64,000 bases of DNA, taken from positions 1 through 64,000 of the forward strand of contig CACDWG010000009.1 in NCBI GenBank assembly GCA_902556425.1, read 5' to 3'. Numbering within the stretch: position 1 is the first letter of the stretch; the number at the start of each line of letters is the position of its first letter. Origin of the DNA: UBA4421 sp002704225. GTDB taxonomy: Bacteria > Pseudomonadota > Gammaproteobacteria > Pseudomonadales > Azotimanducaceae. A program made the position numbers and the translations under genes. Below the pieces are notes generated by a model, which saw nothing but the letters and a program-made list of their open reading frames with translations, searched no databases and had not been told where the DNA came from. Positions 8,510-17,055 of this stretch are shown here, piece after piece.

Positions 8510-9820
8510 TCACGCAGTCTGTTGCAGAAGTTTCGGTGGTTTGGCAAACCAAAAGCATAGGCCGCCGGCCAAGGAACAAAAGGCGATGCACGTAAAAGCC
8601 AGATCGTAGTTGCCGTAAATGTCGAACATGATGCCGGAAAAAAGCGGTCCCAAGGTCATTCCGATCATGACGATCAGCGAGGAGATGCCCATGATCGTGC
8701 CGAACGATTTGGGGCCGAAATAGTCGGCTCGCAAGGCGACCATCAGGGGGGCTCGGACGCCCCAGGCCAGTCCGTGCGCTAGGGCGAATATGACCACCAG
8801 TGCCGGTGCTGCGCCGTAGGTAAGCGCCATGAGGCCAACAAAGTGACCCAACATACACAAGGTGCATATCACGCGTTTATCAAAGCGGTCGCCAACGATG
8901 CCGCCAAGAAATAACCCGCCCATTTGCACTGCGGTCATCAGTGCAAAAACGAAGCCAGCATTGACAGGGGAATAGTCGAGGTCGAAGGTCAAATACGGGA
9001 TGAGGTGGGCCAGCATGGAAGAAACCGTGAGCAGAGACAGGGCATGTCCCGTTGAGATCAGCCAAAACGACGGTTCTCGGATGGCCTGCCGCCAGGTGAG
9101 ACTGATCTGATTTGCCTTGGCGGCTGCGGTTTCATTGTCGGTTCCGTCGTCAAGGCTTTCGGTCTCAGTCCGAATGCCGTCTGGCACTTCGCCATAGTCT
9201 TCTGGCCGGTGCCGTACTAGGCTGACCAGCGGAATGCCGACGATCAGAATCAAAAAGCCCGAATACAGCGCCATGGAACGCCAGCCAAAGGCTTCCAACC
9301 CCATCATGACAAACGGTACGCACAACCCGCCGGCAGAAAAGCCGATTTGCGACATGGCGATGGCCTTGGCTCGGTGGGCGTCGAACCAGCTGACGATGGA
9401 TACCATTAGGGTGGCAAAACCACCGAGGCTGGATCCCAATGCAATCAGAATGAAGGCGACGAAGTAAGTGGTAATGGATTCCACCAAACTGAAGATGAAG
9501 AAACCGATACTGAAAATAACCGTCCCGATGATCAGAATGCGACGGGGACCGTAACGGTCGACCAACCAGCCTTGGAAGGGTCCCAGCAAACCGCTTTCCA
9601 GTCGCGTCAGTGCGAACGCCAGGGACAGCACGGACATGCTCCAGCCAAAGTCTGCTTGCAGTTTTAGGGCGTAGCCGCCGTAAGAGTGCATCCATGTCAG
9701 AGCAGCCAGCCACTGCACGCCAGCGCAGGCTGCGACAATCCACCAGCCATAGAACACCTTGCCGCCGGGGCGGAAGATGTTGTTCAGACGAAGACGGAAG
9801 CGTGCGAGAGCGGATGACAT
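8510..9820 (-). CDS. MFS transporter (monocarboxylate-type)
   Basis: A 436-residue, 12-helix carrier like the one at 4843, including the YGWWIVAACAGVQWLAALTW first helix, the loop LVDRYGPRRILIIG after helix 2, and the central RHRPEDYGEVPDG loop. The ATG at 9820 is preferred to the upstream frame, whose extra 68 residues look non-native and precede the first helix. It sits upstream of the branched-chain acyl-CoA operon on the same strand and may import its substrate. Divergent from the patatin gene, with an 89-bp gap for both promoters. Confidence 0.83.
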   Translation of the reverse strand: MSSALARFRLRLNNIFRPGGKVFYGWWIVAACAGVQWLAALTWMHSYGGYALKLQADFGWSMSVLSLAFALTRLESGLLGPFQGWLVDRYGPRRILIIGTVIFSIGFFIFSLVESITTYFVAFILIALGSSLGGFATLMVSIVSWFDAHRAKAIAMSQIGFSAGGLCVPFVMMGLEAFGWRSMALYSGFLILIVGIPLVSLVRHRPEDYGEVPDGIRTETESLDDGTDNETAAAKANQISLTWRQAIREPSFWLISTGHALSLLTVSSMLAHLIPYLTFDLDYSPVNAGFVFALMTAVQMGGLFLGGIVGDRFDKRVICTLCMLGHFVGLMALTYGAAPALVVIFALAHGLAWGVRAPLMVALRADYFGPKSFGTIMGISSLIVMIGMTLGPLFSGIMFDIYGNYDLAFTCIAFCSLAGGLCFWFAKPPKLLQQTA

Positions 9821-9909
9821 AGGCTCATAATACGGATGGGTGGCTGCGCTGACGAGATTGACAGAGTCTTCATTTCTTGCCGCGAGTAAAATAATGGGAG
9901 CGTATGCGA

Positions 9910-11076
9910 ATGAGCGAAGGAAATTCTTCTGCGGAGCTGAATTCAGGTCAGGCCCTCGTGCTGTCTGGCGGCGGTGCCAGGGCCGCCTATCAGGTCGGCT
10001 GTTTGCGCGCGTTGTCTCAAGCACTGCCCAGCTACCGACCGCAAATACTCACCGGGGTATCAGCGGGAGCGATCAACGCCACTCATCTGGCCGCATTTCA
10101 AGGCTCCTGGCAGGACAGCGTCGAAGCTCTGGTAGGCCTTTGGCAACACATGCGAACCGATAAGGTGTATCGCACGGGCTTAGGCCCGATGATGGGTCGA
10201 ATGGCCCACTGGGGTTTGCACTTTGTGAGTGGTGGTCGCTTGGGGCGCAAGGACATTCGCGGCATGGTGCAAAACGCTCCCCTGCGGTCGTATTTGCAGG
10301 AGCATCTGGCCGCCGATCCTGCGACCGGTGAGATTTGTGGTGTCGATCAAAACCTTGCCGATGGCTGGTTGAAAGCCCTCGCGGTGATGACGACGAATTA
10401 CGCCAGTGGCCGCTCTGAAGCCTGGGTGGATACCTTGGAAGAGACCATCTGGAGCGGCAGCCAGGTTTCGGCACGGCCCACGTCGCTGACCATAGACCAT
10501 GTGATGGCTTCGGCAGCTTTGCCCTTTTTCTTTCCCGCGGTCAGGCTTCGCAATCATTGGCACGGGGATGGCGGCGTGCGACTCGCTGCGCCGTTGTCGC
10601 CCGCACTGCGCTTGGGCGCTAAACGGATTTTGGCGGTATCACCTCGGGTGAAGCCGCAACGCCCCGAGGAGGGGTTAGCAACCTCTTACCCATCGCCGGG
10701 GCAGGTAGCCGGTGTGATGCTCAACGCCGTATTCCTGGATTTGTTGGACTTTGATGCGCTGCAAATGCAGCGTATTAACGACCTCCTGCGGCGGATTCCC
10801 CAACAAAACTGGGGAAATCAGCGACAGGTTGATGTGATGGTCTTGCGTCCGCAGCAGGACCTTGGGCAAATCGCCCGGCAGTCTCAGCCAGAGATGCCTG
10901 GCGCGTTTCGGTTTTTTGCCGGCGGGTTTGGTGGCCGCGATGAGCCCACGGCCGATGCCTTAAGCATGGTGAACTTCGAGCCGGGATATGTTGGTCAACT
11001 GATTGCGTTTGGTGAGCAGGATACACACGAACGCATGGACGAAATCGAAGCGTTTTTGCGTGGGCAGGACGCCTAG
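9910..11076 (+). CDS. Patatin-like phospholipase
   Basis: A cytoplasmic acyl hydrolase of the patatin/RssA family with a Ser-Asp dyad. The phosphate-binding loop LSGGGARAAYQVG is near residue 20, the nucleophile elbow GVSAG puts the serine at about residue 51, and GDGGVR carries the aspartate. The ATG at 9910 has GGGAG nine bases upstream; the ATG at 9904 is only 3 bases from it. It has 388 residues and no signal peptide. Its stop overlaps that of the convergent glycerophosphodiesterase gene by 4 bp. Likely role: phospholipid turnover. Confidence 0.88.
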   Translation: MSEGNSSAELNSGQALVLSGGGARAAYQVGCLRALSQALPSYRPQILTGVSAGAINATHLAAFQGSWQDSVEALVGLWQHMRTDKVYRTGLGPMMGRMAHWGLHFVSGGRLGRKDIRGMVQNAPLRSYLQEHLAADPATGEICGVDQNLADGWLKALAVMTTNYASGRSEAWVDTLEETIWSGSQVSARPTSLTIDHVMASAALPFFFPAVRLRNHWHGDGGVRLAAPLSPALRLGAKRILAVSPRVKPQRPEEGLATSYPSPGQVAGVMLNAVFLDLLDFDALQMQRINDLLRRIPQQNWGNQRQVDVMVLRPQQDLGQIARQSQPEMPGAFRFFAGGFGGRDEPTADALSMVNFEPGYVGQLIAFGEQDTHERMDEIEAFLRGQDA

Positions 11077-12302
11077 TCCAGTTCGTCGCGCGTCATCATG
11101 CAGTTTGCGTAGTAAGTGATGGTACCCGGCCAATCTGAAAAGATACCGCGCACGCCGACATCCTCAGCCAAGACATGTAACACCTGCAGAGTTTCGCTGG
11201 TCGAGGTCATGGCGCTGTGTATCGGGGCGTACATCCAGTTTGCGGCGTCGGTGGGGTCACCGGCTTCGAATGTCCAAGTAATGATCTCAAGACCTGCCGC
11301 CTTGGCCTGTCGCGCGTAGGCACTGGGCACGATCGTCCCGTTGCTGTCGAGAGTGAGCAGCAGGGGTAGCGGAGGCGCAATGATCCGTAAGCCCTTGGCG
11401 CGCAGGGCTTCGAAATCTGCTTGGCTGCTGCTGATCTTTCGCGCTCGGCCTCGCGGATCCAGCCAAACCGTTTGCTCAGCAAAATCTGGATGGGACTCAA
11501 TCCAGTGCCAGACATCCTCAATACGGAAGGACTGAGGGTAAACCCGGCTGGCGTCGATGCCGGCTGCCTGATATTCCGCTATCAGCTTGTCTGCGTAGGC
11601 GGCTTGGGTAAAACCCGGCGCGAAAGGCATGGGTACTTCCGGGCGCTTCAACTCCGGGCTGAAGTCTTTGCCCAACTCGTCGATCAATTCAATGCTTTCC
11701 GCGTGGGTCATCAAGGTACCGCAGGAGAGGGGATTGCTCACGACGGGGGATTGCAGTGGCAGAAGAAACGCTTCTAAAGATTTTGCTTTCGGGTTGCTGC
11801 GGTCGGGTCGGGCGCAAAGGGTTTTAAATTCAGTTAACGTGATGTCCGATGTGCAGCAGGTTGCGTCAGCCCGCTGGGAGTCGCTGGCTGGCCGGAACGG
11901 AGCCGAGCACTTTGCTGCCAAAGGGGTTTGTAGAATGTTGGTGGTGGTGGCGAGGTCGCATTGTGAGTGCCGGCAGACCAACTCGAGATCCTTGGTAAAG
12001 GTGACATCGCATTCGATGACGCCTGCCCCTTGTTCTGCGGCGGCGATGTATCCCTCTCGGCTGTGTTCCGGATAGCCCAACGGTGCGCCTCGGTGAGCGA
12101 TGGTGAAGTCCGTGGGGTAAAAGTCCGCCGTTGCGCAGCTTTGCAGTCGTTGTTTGAGCGCTGTGTCGGTCAAAGCCTCGCTCAGCGCCAATGCTCGCCC
12201 CGTGGGGTCGACGGTCGCGTGCACTGAGCCAAACCCGCACAGCGATGCGATCAGTAGTAAGGTAGATGGTTTAGGCAGCAGAGCATTCATCAGATGTTTC
12301 AT
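11073..12302 (-). CDS. Secreted glycerophosphodiester phosphodiesterase family protein
   Basis: A GDPD-family TIM-barrel enzyme that cleaves glycerophosphodiesters to glycerol-3-phosphate and an alcohol. After a signal peptide (LLLIASLCGFGSVHA) the catalytic signature AHRGAPLGYPEHS and the metal-binding IECDVTFTKDLELVCRH follow. At 409 residues it is longer than the roughly 330-360 usual for periplasmic members; the extra sequence is a central cysteine-containing insert. The start may be the ATG at 12302 or the one at 12290. Together with the patatin and the PLC-like protein it makes a local group of phospholipid-cleaving enzymes. Confidence 0.85.
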   Translation of the reverse strand: MKHLMNALLPKPSTLLLIASLCGFGSVHATVDPTGRALALSEALTDTALKQRLQSCATADFYPTDFTIAHRGAPLGYPEHSREGYIAAAEQGAGVIECDVTFTKDLELVCRHSQCDLATTTNILQTPLAAKCSAPFRPASDSQRADATCCTSDITLTEFKTLCARPDRSNPKAKSLEAFLLPLQSPVVSNPLSCGTLMTHAESIELIDELGKDFSPELKRPEVPMPFAPGFTQAAYADKLIAEYQAAGIDASRVYPQSFRIEDVWHWIESHPDFAEQTVWLDPRGRARKISSSQADFEALRAKGLRIIAPPLPLLLTLDSNGTIVPSAYARQAKAAGLEIITWTFEAGDPTDAANWMYAPIHSAMTSTSETLQVLHVLAEDVGVRGIFSDWPGTITYYANCMMTRDELD

Positions 12303-12373
12303 GTATCTCGAAGGCGATTAATCAATGTCTCACAATACCACTGTTATCGTGTCCCAATGACCCACGGGATCTG

Positions 12374-13204
12374 ATGTCGCCTGTTTTAGTCCTCCAAAGC
12401 GCCGCGGCGCAAGCACCTGCATGGCAGCAGCGTTGTATGGGCAGCGTTCAGGCTTGGGCGGCTGACCGGGGTTACGCTTATCGTTTCCTTGGGGATGAAC
12501 TCTTCGAACAGGTACCGGATTGGTATTTGGAGAAGGTGCGCGGTCGTATGCCAATCGCTGCGGATTTGGGCCGGCTGCAATGGATCGAACGGCTCTTGTC
12601 CAAGGGTTATTCCTGGGTGCTGTGGTTCGACGCAGATGTGTTGATATTCGCCCCAAACCGGCTCGATGTATCGCTGGATCAAAGCTGTGTTTTTGGGCAA
12701 GAGCACTGGGTGCAAGCCAAACCCAAACATGAGTCGAATAATGGGTCGCGAGGAAGTGTTCGCTGGGCTGTGCGCAAAAATATTCACAACGCCTTTGCGG
12801 CTTTTCCTCAGAGTTGTCCGGTACTGCCGTTTCTTGTTGATCTTGTTCTTCGCATGATGAAACGGGTCGACCCCGATTATATTGCGCCGCAAATGATGGG
12901 CCCCAAGCTGTTGTCGAGTCTGCACAGTTTGGCGGCATTCGATTACGTAGCGGACGTTGGTGCGCTGTCGCCAGACGTGCTTCGAGAGATCGCCACAGGT
13001 GCGGGCAACGGTGCATTGAAAGCGCTGTGTGATGCGCAACCAAAACCACTGGCCGCAGCAAATTTGTGTGCCAGCTTAGTGTCTGAGCTGCCCGTCGTTG
13101 AAGGTTCCGCACGAGGGTCTGCACACGCACAAATCGATCGAGTGATAGACCGTTTATTGGCCTGTGGGGATGGTTTGGCGCAACCCGGCGATCTTGGTGC
13201 TTGA
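12374..13204 (+). CDS. Glycosyltransferase-like protein with a DxD-type motif
   Basis: A 276-residue soluble protein. The order LGRLQWIERLLSKGYSWV, then LWFDADVLIF, resembles GT-A-fold galactosyl- or mannosyltransferases of the GMA12/MNN10 type, in which D-x-D binds the nucleotide-sugar metal ion. The first half fits the fold (Tyr-rich, FLGD after the first strand); the second half is not recognisable. No transporter or polysaccharide cluster is nearby, so the acceptor is unknown. Start is the ATG at 12374. The neighbouring MaoC-like gene follows 62 bp later. Confidence 0.6.
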   Translation: MSPVLVLQSAAAQAPAWQQRCMGSVQAWAADRGYAYRFLGDELFEQVPDWYLEKVRGRMPIAADLGRLQWIERLLSKGYSWVLWFDADVLIFAPNRLDVSLDQSCVFGQEHWVQAKPKHESNNGSRGSVRWAVRKNIHNAFAAFPQSCPVLPFLVDLVLRMMKRVDPDYIAPQMMGPKLLSSLHSLAAFDYVADVGALSPDVLREIATGAGNGALKALCDAQPKPLAAANLCASLVSELPVVEGSARGSAHAQIDRVIDRLLACGDGLAQPGDLGA

Positions 13205-13266
13205 TACCCGGCAGTACCTTACATAGGCTGACGGGCCGATTTATTACGACCGCTCAGGAGAAGCTT

Positions 13267-13740
13267 ATGTCCGGTACACCCATCGAAAATGCGATTGAAA
13301 CGCTGAACGCTCAAATTGGTCAACCTTCGGAACCCACGGATTGGTTTGAAATCACTCAGGAACGGGTGAATACCTTTGCCGACGCCACGTTGGACCAGCA
13401 GTGGATTCACGTCGACCCAGAGCGAGCCAAGGAGGGACCCTTTGGTGCGCCGATTGCCCACGGTCAGTTGACTCTGTCCATCATGAGTTTTTTGCCCGGC
13501 GGTGCGGGGGTTGGCTTGCCGTCACTAGACGGCATGAAGCTCGGCATTAATTACGGCTGGAACAAGGTGCGCTTTATGAACCCTGTTCAGGTTGGCGCGA
13601 AAATCCGTACCGTGGGCAAGCTGCTCAGTGTGGAAGAAAAGACCGGTATGCTCGAAGTCATTAACGAAATGACCGTTGAAATCGAAGGCGCAGATAAGCC
13701 CGCCTGTGTTGCACAAAGCGTTCTGCGTATCGTTTTTTAA
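13267..13740 (+). CDS. MaoC-like (R)-specific enoyl-CoA hydratase
   Basis: A 157-residue hot-dog-fold protein with the hydratase-2 motif: FADATLDQQWIHVD contains the Asp and His that activate water, followed by FGAPIAHGQLTLS. The length and sequence fit the NodN/R-hydratase group, which hydrates trans-2-enoyl-CoA to (R)-3-hydroxyacyl-CoA. Start at 13267 is supported by AGGAG eight bases upstream (within CAGGAGAAGCTT); the open frame back to 13201 has no such site. It stands alone between a glycosyltransferase-like gene and a GTP cyclohydrolase II homologue. Confidence 0.87.
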   Translation: MSGTPIENAIETLNAQIGQPSEPTDWFEITQERVNTFADATLDQQWIHVDPERAKEGPFGAPIAHGQLTLSIMSFLPGGAGVGLPSLDGMKLGINYGWNKVRFMNPVQVGAKIRTVGKLLSVEEKTGMLEVINEMTVEIEGADKPACVAQSVLRIVF

Positions 13741-13817
13741 GTTAGCCCTTACCTGACTTTATTGCGGTCGTTGCGGTTCTTTGTGCGTAACGACTGCGAT
13801 TCAGGCACTATGTCGCC

Positions 13818-14627
13818 ATGTTTACTTACCTGAATCCTGATGTTCGCCAGCGACTGATCGCCGATGGCAAATTGACCCGCATCGATGCTGAGGGTCGATC
13901 CATTGCCGTCGATCAGCAAGAACCTCCAAACGAACTCGCCATCAATTTGATGGGCCCCATTCCTCTGCCAATCAAGCTGCCGGGAGTGGATACCACTGTC
14001 CGCTGGTATGCCGCGGTACGCAGTACCGAACTGCGGGGTGTGGAAGCTCTGGCGGCAGATCTGAATGCTCGTGGCGGGCAACATTTGTTTGCCCACCTGG
14101 TTTCTCCCTTGGCGGTGAACAGCGTGTTGGTGATTGGTGAGCCCGGCGAAAATCCGCTGGTTCGAGTGCACAGTAATTGTCTGACTGGCGACGTGTTCGG
14201 TTCTGAACGTTGCGACTGCGGACCTCAGTTAGCTTCCGCCATCAATCGAATTGACGAAGATGCCTCGGGCGGTTACCTGATCTACATGGCAGGCCACGAG
14301 GGGCGTGGGATCGGTCTGTGGGCCAAGGCGGCGACCTATTTGCTGCAGGATGCTGGCGAAAATACCTATCAAGCAAACCGCAGCCTAGGTTTGCCGGACG
14401 ATTGTCGAGACTTTACCGATGCGGCAGTGCTGCTGAAGCACTTTGTCGGTGAAAAAGCGTTCCGACTGTTAACGAATAACCCGAAGAAACTGGAAGATCT
14501 GGCCGCACACGGCTTGAACCAGGTCACCCGCGAAAAACACGTCACCGGCGTCGGAGAGTGGAACAAGCGTTATCTCAACGCCAAACGAGACTGGGGTCAC
14601 GGTCTAGCGGAAGAAGATCTGAGTTAA
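13818..14627 (+). CDS. GTP cyclohydrolase II family protein
   Basis: Homologue of RibA, which opens GTP to 2,5-diamino-6-ribosylamino-pyrimidinone phosphate in riboflavin synthesis. The zinc site CLTGDVFGSERCDCG, the GTP-binding GHEGRGIGLWAK and RLLTNNPKKLEDL are intact. At 269 residues it has about 60-70 extra N-terminal residues compared with the roughly 200-residue E. coli RibA, and a histidine precedes EGRG where glutamine is usual. It may be a second, specialised GTP cyclohydrolase II rather than the housekeeping copy. Its stop overlaps the next start by 1 bp (TAATG). Confidence 0.85.
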   Translation: MFTYLNPDVRQRLIADGKLTRIDAEGRSIAVDQQEPPNELAINLMGPIPLPIKLPGVDTTVRWYAAVRSTELRGVEALAADLNARGGQHLFAHLVSPLAVNSVLVIGEPGENPLVRVHSNCLTGDVFGSERCDCGPQLASAINRIDEDASGGYLIYMAGHEGRGIGLWAKAATYLLQDAGENTYQANRSLGLPDDCRDFTDAAVLLKHFVGEKAFRLLTNNPKKLEDLAAHGLNQVTREKHVTGVGEWNKRYLNAKRDWGHGLAEEDLS

Positions 14628-15607
14628 TGACGCCTCGTGTTCTTGGCGCATGGTTGCTTGCCTTTTTTGCGAGTGTGTCCGGTCGCGCCAGTGACCTTCA
14701 CATCAATCACATTCAGTTCGTCGGCAGTCACAACAGCTACAAACAAGCAATGTCCGGTGGCTATCGGGCACTGCTGGGCTTGATCAATGAAGAAGCCGCC
14801 AAGGCACTGGACTATGAGCATCCACCACTGCAGGAGCAGCTGGATGCCGGTTTGCGCAAGCTTGAGCTGGATGTGTTTTACCAAGCCGATCCCGCCAAAT
14901 TTCCAGTGGGCCATGTGCAGGTCATCGACATGAACAGTCACTGCACCACGCTACGTCAGTGCCTTACCGGTCTGGCGCGATGGTCGGATGCAAATCCGAA
15001 CCATGAACCGATTTGGGTTAGCTTCAATGCCAAGGACCAGAAAATTTCTTGGCTCCCCGATCCCACACCATTCGATGATTCCGCTTTTCGGGCCATGGAT
15101 CGCGTGGTGGAGCGCGCGTTGGGCGAGCGGCTGATTCGTCCTCAGGATGTGCGCCCGGCTGATTCAACGAAGCCCGTCTGGCCAAGGCTCGATCAGGCTC
15201 GGGGTAAATTCTTGCTGATCTTGGACGAAGGTGGGGCGAAACGCGATTTGTATGCCGGCGACTGGCGCAGCCGCCCCATGTTTGTAAACGTCGGGCCGGA
15301 GCACCCCGGCGCAGCCGTCATGATCGTCAATGATCCCGTGGCAGACTTTCAGCGCATTCAGACTCTGGTGAACGCAGGTTTCATGGTCAGAACACGCGCC
15401 GATGCGGATACGCGGGAAGCGCGGATCAACGACGCCCAACGCCGGCAGGCCGCCTTTGCCAGTGGAGCTCAAGCCATCAGCACCGATTACTACCTGCCCA
15501 CTAATCCTTTTGGTAACGCTTATCGCGTGCACGTTTCCGGCGCGATTCAATGTAACCCAGTGACCGCTCCGCAAGGCTGCTCTCAAACGCTGTCGCGGGA
15601 CGAATAG
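14627..15607 (+). CDS. Secreted Ca2+-dependent PLC-like phosphodiesterase
   Basis: A 326-residue protein with a signal peptide (VLGAWLLAFFASVSGRASD) and the start of a PLC-like TIM barrel: FVGSHNSYK carries the first catalytic histidine and KLELDVFY the acidic metal ligand. This pattern is that of the bacterial Ca2+-dependent phosphatidylinositol phospholipase C family. The start at 14627 overlaps the preceding stop by one base (TAATG), which implies coupled translation. It probably acts in the periplasm or outside the cell on phosphoinositide-like or glycerophospho lipids. A strong terminator follows. Confidence 0.82.
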   Translation: MTPRVLGAWLLAFFASVSGRASDLHINHIQFVGSHNSYKQAMSGGYRALLGLINEEAAKALDYEHPPLQEQLDAGLRKLELDVFYQADPAKFPVGHVQVIDMNSHCTTLRQCLTGLARWSDANPNHEPIWVSFNAKDQKISWLPDPTPFDDSAFRAMDRVVERALGERLIRPQDVRPADSTKPVWPRLDQARGKFLLILDEGGAKRDLYAGDWRSRPMFVNVGPEHPGAAVMIVNDPVADFQRIQTLVNAGFMVRTRADADTREARINDAQRRQAAFASGAQAISTDYYLPTNPFGNAYRVHVSGAIQCNPVTAPQGCSQTLSRDE

Positions 15608-15612
15608 CCAAA

Positions 15613-15638
15613 AAAAACCCGCCTAACGGCGGGTTTTT
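15613..15638. terminator. Bidirectional intrinsic terminator
   Basis: A perfect 6-bp GC stem (CCCGCC / GGCGGG) with loop TAAC is flanked by an A run on the left and a T run on the right, so it works in both directions. It lies between the convergent PLC-like (+) and acyl-CoA dehydrogenase (-) genes. Confidence 0.92.
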
Positions 15639-15659
15639 CGGTTGTCGATGACTCGACTC

Positions 15660-16952
15660 TTACTTGTTCACCAACTTGTCGTCGATGGCCGTGTAAGGCT
15701 GGCCTTCGTACTTACGTACTTCGTTACGGCCAACAACCATGTGATGTACCTCGTCCGGTCCATCGGCCAAACGCAGTGTGCGCTGGCTGGTATACATGCG
15801 AGCCAGCGGGGTCCACTGAGAGACACCTGTAGCACCATGGATCTGGATGGCTTGGTCAATGATGTTGCAAACCTTCTCGGGCACCATGGCTTTAATGGCG
15901 CTAACGTAAACGCGCGCTTCTTTGTTACCAAGGGTGTCCATGGCTTTAGCAGCTTGCAATACCATTAGGCGGCAGGCGTCGATTTCGATGCGCGCCCGAG
16001 AAACCCATTCCAGATTCTTGCCAAGTTGAATGATCGGCTTGCCAAATGCATGACGGGTGGTGGAGCGGCGAATCATCAACTCAAGCGCACGCTCTGCAAC
16101 GCCGATTGAGCGCATGCAGTGGTGGATTCGTCCTGGTCCCAAACGCAGTTGCGAGATTTCAAAACCCCGGCCTTCGCCCAGCAGCATGTTTTCCTTGGGT
16201 ACGCGCACGTTATCAAAGTGAATGTGCATGTGACCGTGGGGTGCGTCGTCGTGTCCGAAGACCTCCATGCCTTCAAGGATGTTCACGCCCTTGGCATCGA
16301 TAGGTACCAGTATTTGTGACTGCTGCTTGTGTGCAGGTGCATCAGGGCTGGTCTTGACCATGGTGATCATGATCTTGCATCGAGGATCGCCCGCGCCGGA
16401 GATGTAGTACTTCTCGCCATTAATGACCCACTCGTCGCCATCGAGCACTGCTTGAGTACTGACGTTCTTGGCATCGGAAGAAGGTACGGCCGGTTCGGTC
16501 ATGGCGAATGCAGAGCGGATCTCACCATTCAGTAGCGGCTTAAGCCACTGCTCTTTTTGCTCTGGGGTACCGACACGCTCCAACACTTCCATGTTGCCGG
16601 TGTCTGGAGCACTACAGTTGAGCGTTTCTGATGCCAGTGGGCTTTTACCCAGTTCGTTTGCGATGAAGGCGTAGTCCAAGTTGCTGAGGCCTTCTCCGGT
16701 ATCAGCGTCTGGCAAAAAGAAGTTCCACAGACCGGAATCTTTGGCTTTTTGCTTGGCGGTTTCGAGCAGTTCAAGCTGGCCATCGCCGTAACCCCAATGC
16801 TCTTTACGTCCCTCACCAAGACGGTGGTATTCCTCGGCGATAGGATCGACGTTTTCTTTGATGTGCTTTTTGACAGCGTCCAGAAGCGGTTGCGCTTCTT
16901 CGGACATGGTCAGGTCAAACAGATCTGGATTTTCTAAGACCGCTTCCGTCAT
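15660..16952 (-). CDS. Acyl-CoA dehydrogenase (ACAD10/11-like)
   Basis: A 430-residue flavin acyl-CoA dehydrogenase. FAMTEPAVPSSDAKN replaces the usual TEPGAGSD, and the C-terminal signature is RLADGPDEVHHMVVGRNEV, both as in the ACAD10/11 branch that handles long, branched or 4-hydroxy acyl chains. RHAFGKPIIQLGKN and IQIHGATGVS are normal. Start ATG at 16952 with GGAGAGAG just upstream. It is monocistronic: the gene behind it (RND permease) is on the same strand but over 100 bp away, and a terminator follows its stop. Confidence 0.9.
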   Translation of the reverse strand: MTEAVLENPDLFDLTMSEEAQPLLDAVKKHIKENVDPIAEEYHRLGEGRKEHWGYGDGQLELLETAKQKAKDSGLWNFFLPDADTGEGLSNLDYAFIANELGKSPLASETLNCSAPDTGNMEVLERVGTPEQKEQWLKPLLNGEIRSAFAMTEPAVPSSDAKNVSTQAVLDGDEWVINGEKYYISGAGDPRCKIMITMVKTSPDAPAHKQQSQILVPIDAKGVNILEGMEVFGHDDAPHGHMHIHFDNVRVPKENMLLGEGRGFEISQLRLGPGRIHHCMRSIGVAERALELMIRRSTTRHAFGKPIIQLGKNLEWVSRARIEIDACRLMVLQAAKAMDTLGNKEARVYVSAIKAMVPEKVCNIIDQAIQIHGATGVSQWTPLARMYTSQRTLRLADGPDEVHHMVVGRNEVRKYEGQPYTAIDDKLVNK

Positions 16953-17055
16953 ATTAACTCTCTCCGCGTTGATGAAATTTGTGTGAAGATACTACCCCAA
17001 TCGATCGAGGAAGACACATTGACAAAAGCCGGTCAGGTGGTTTCCCTCGAGACAC

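Noticed and set aside
12330..13130. 266-residue minus-strand frame opposite the glycosyltransferase-like gene
   Set aside because: Rich in Arg, Pro and His as expected for an antisense frame; the plus strand has a better start and a recognisable motif.
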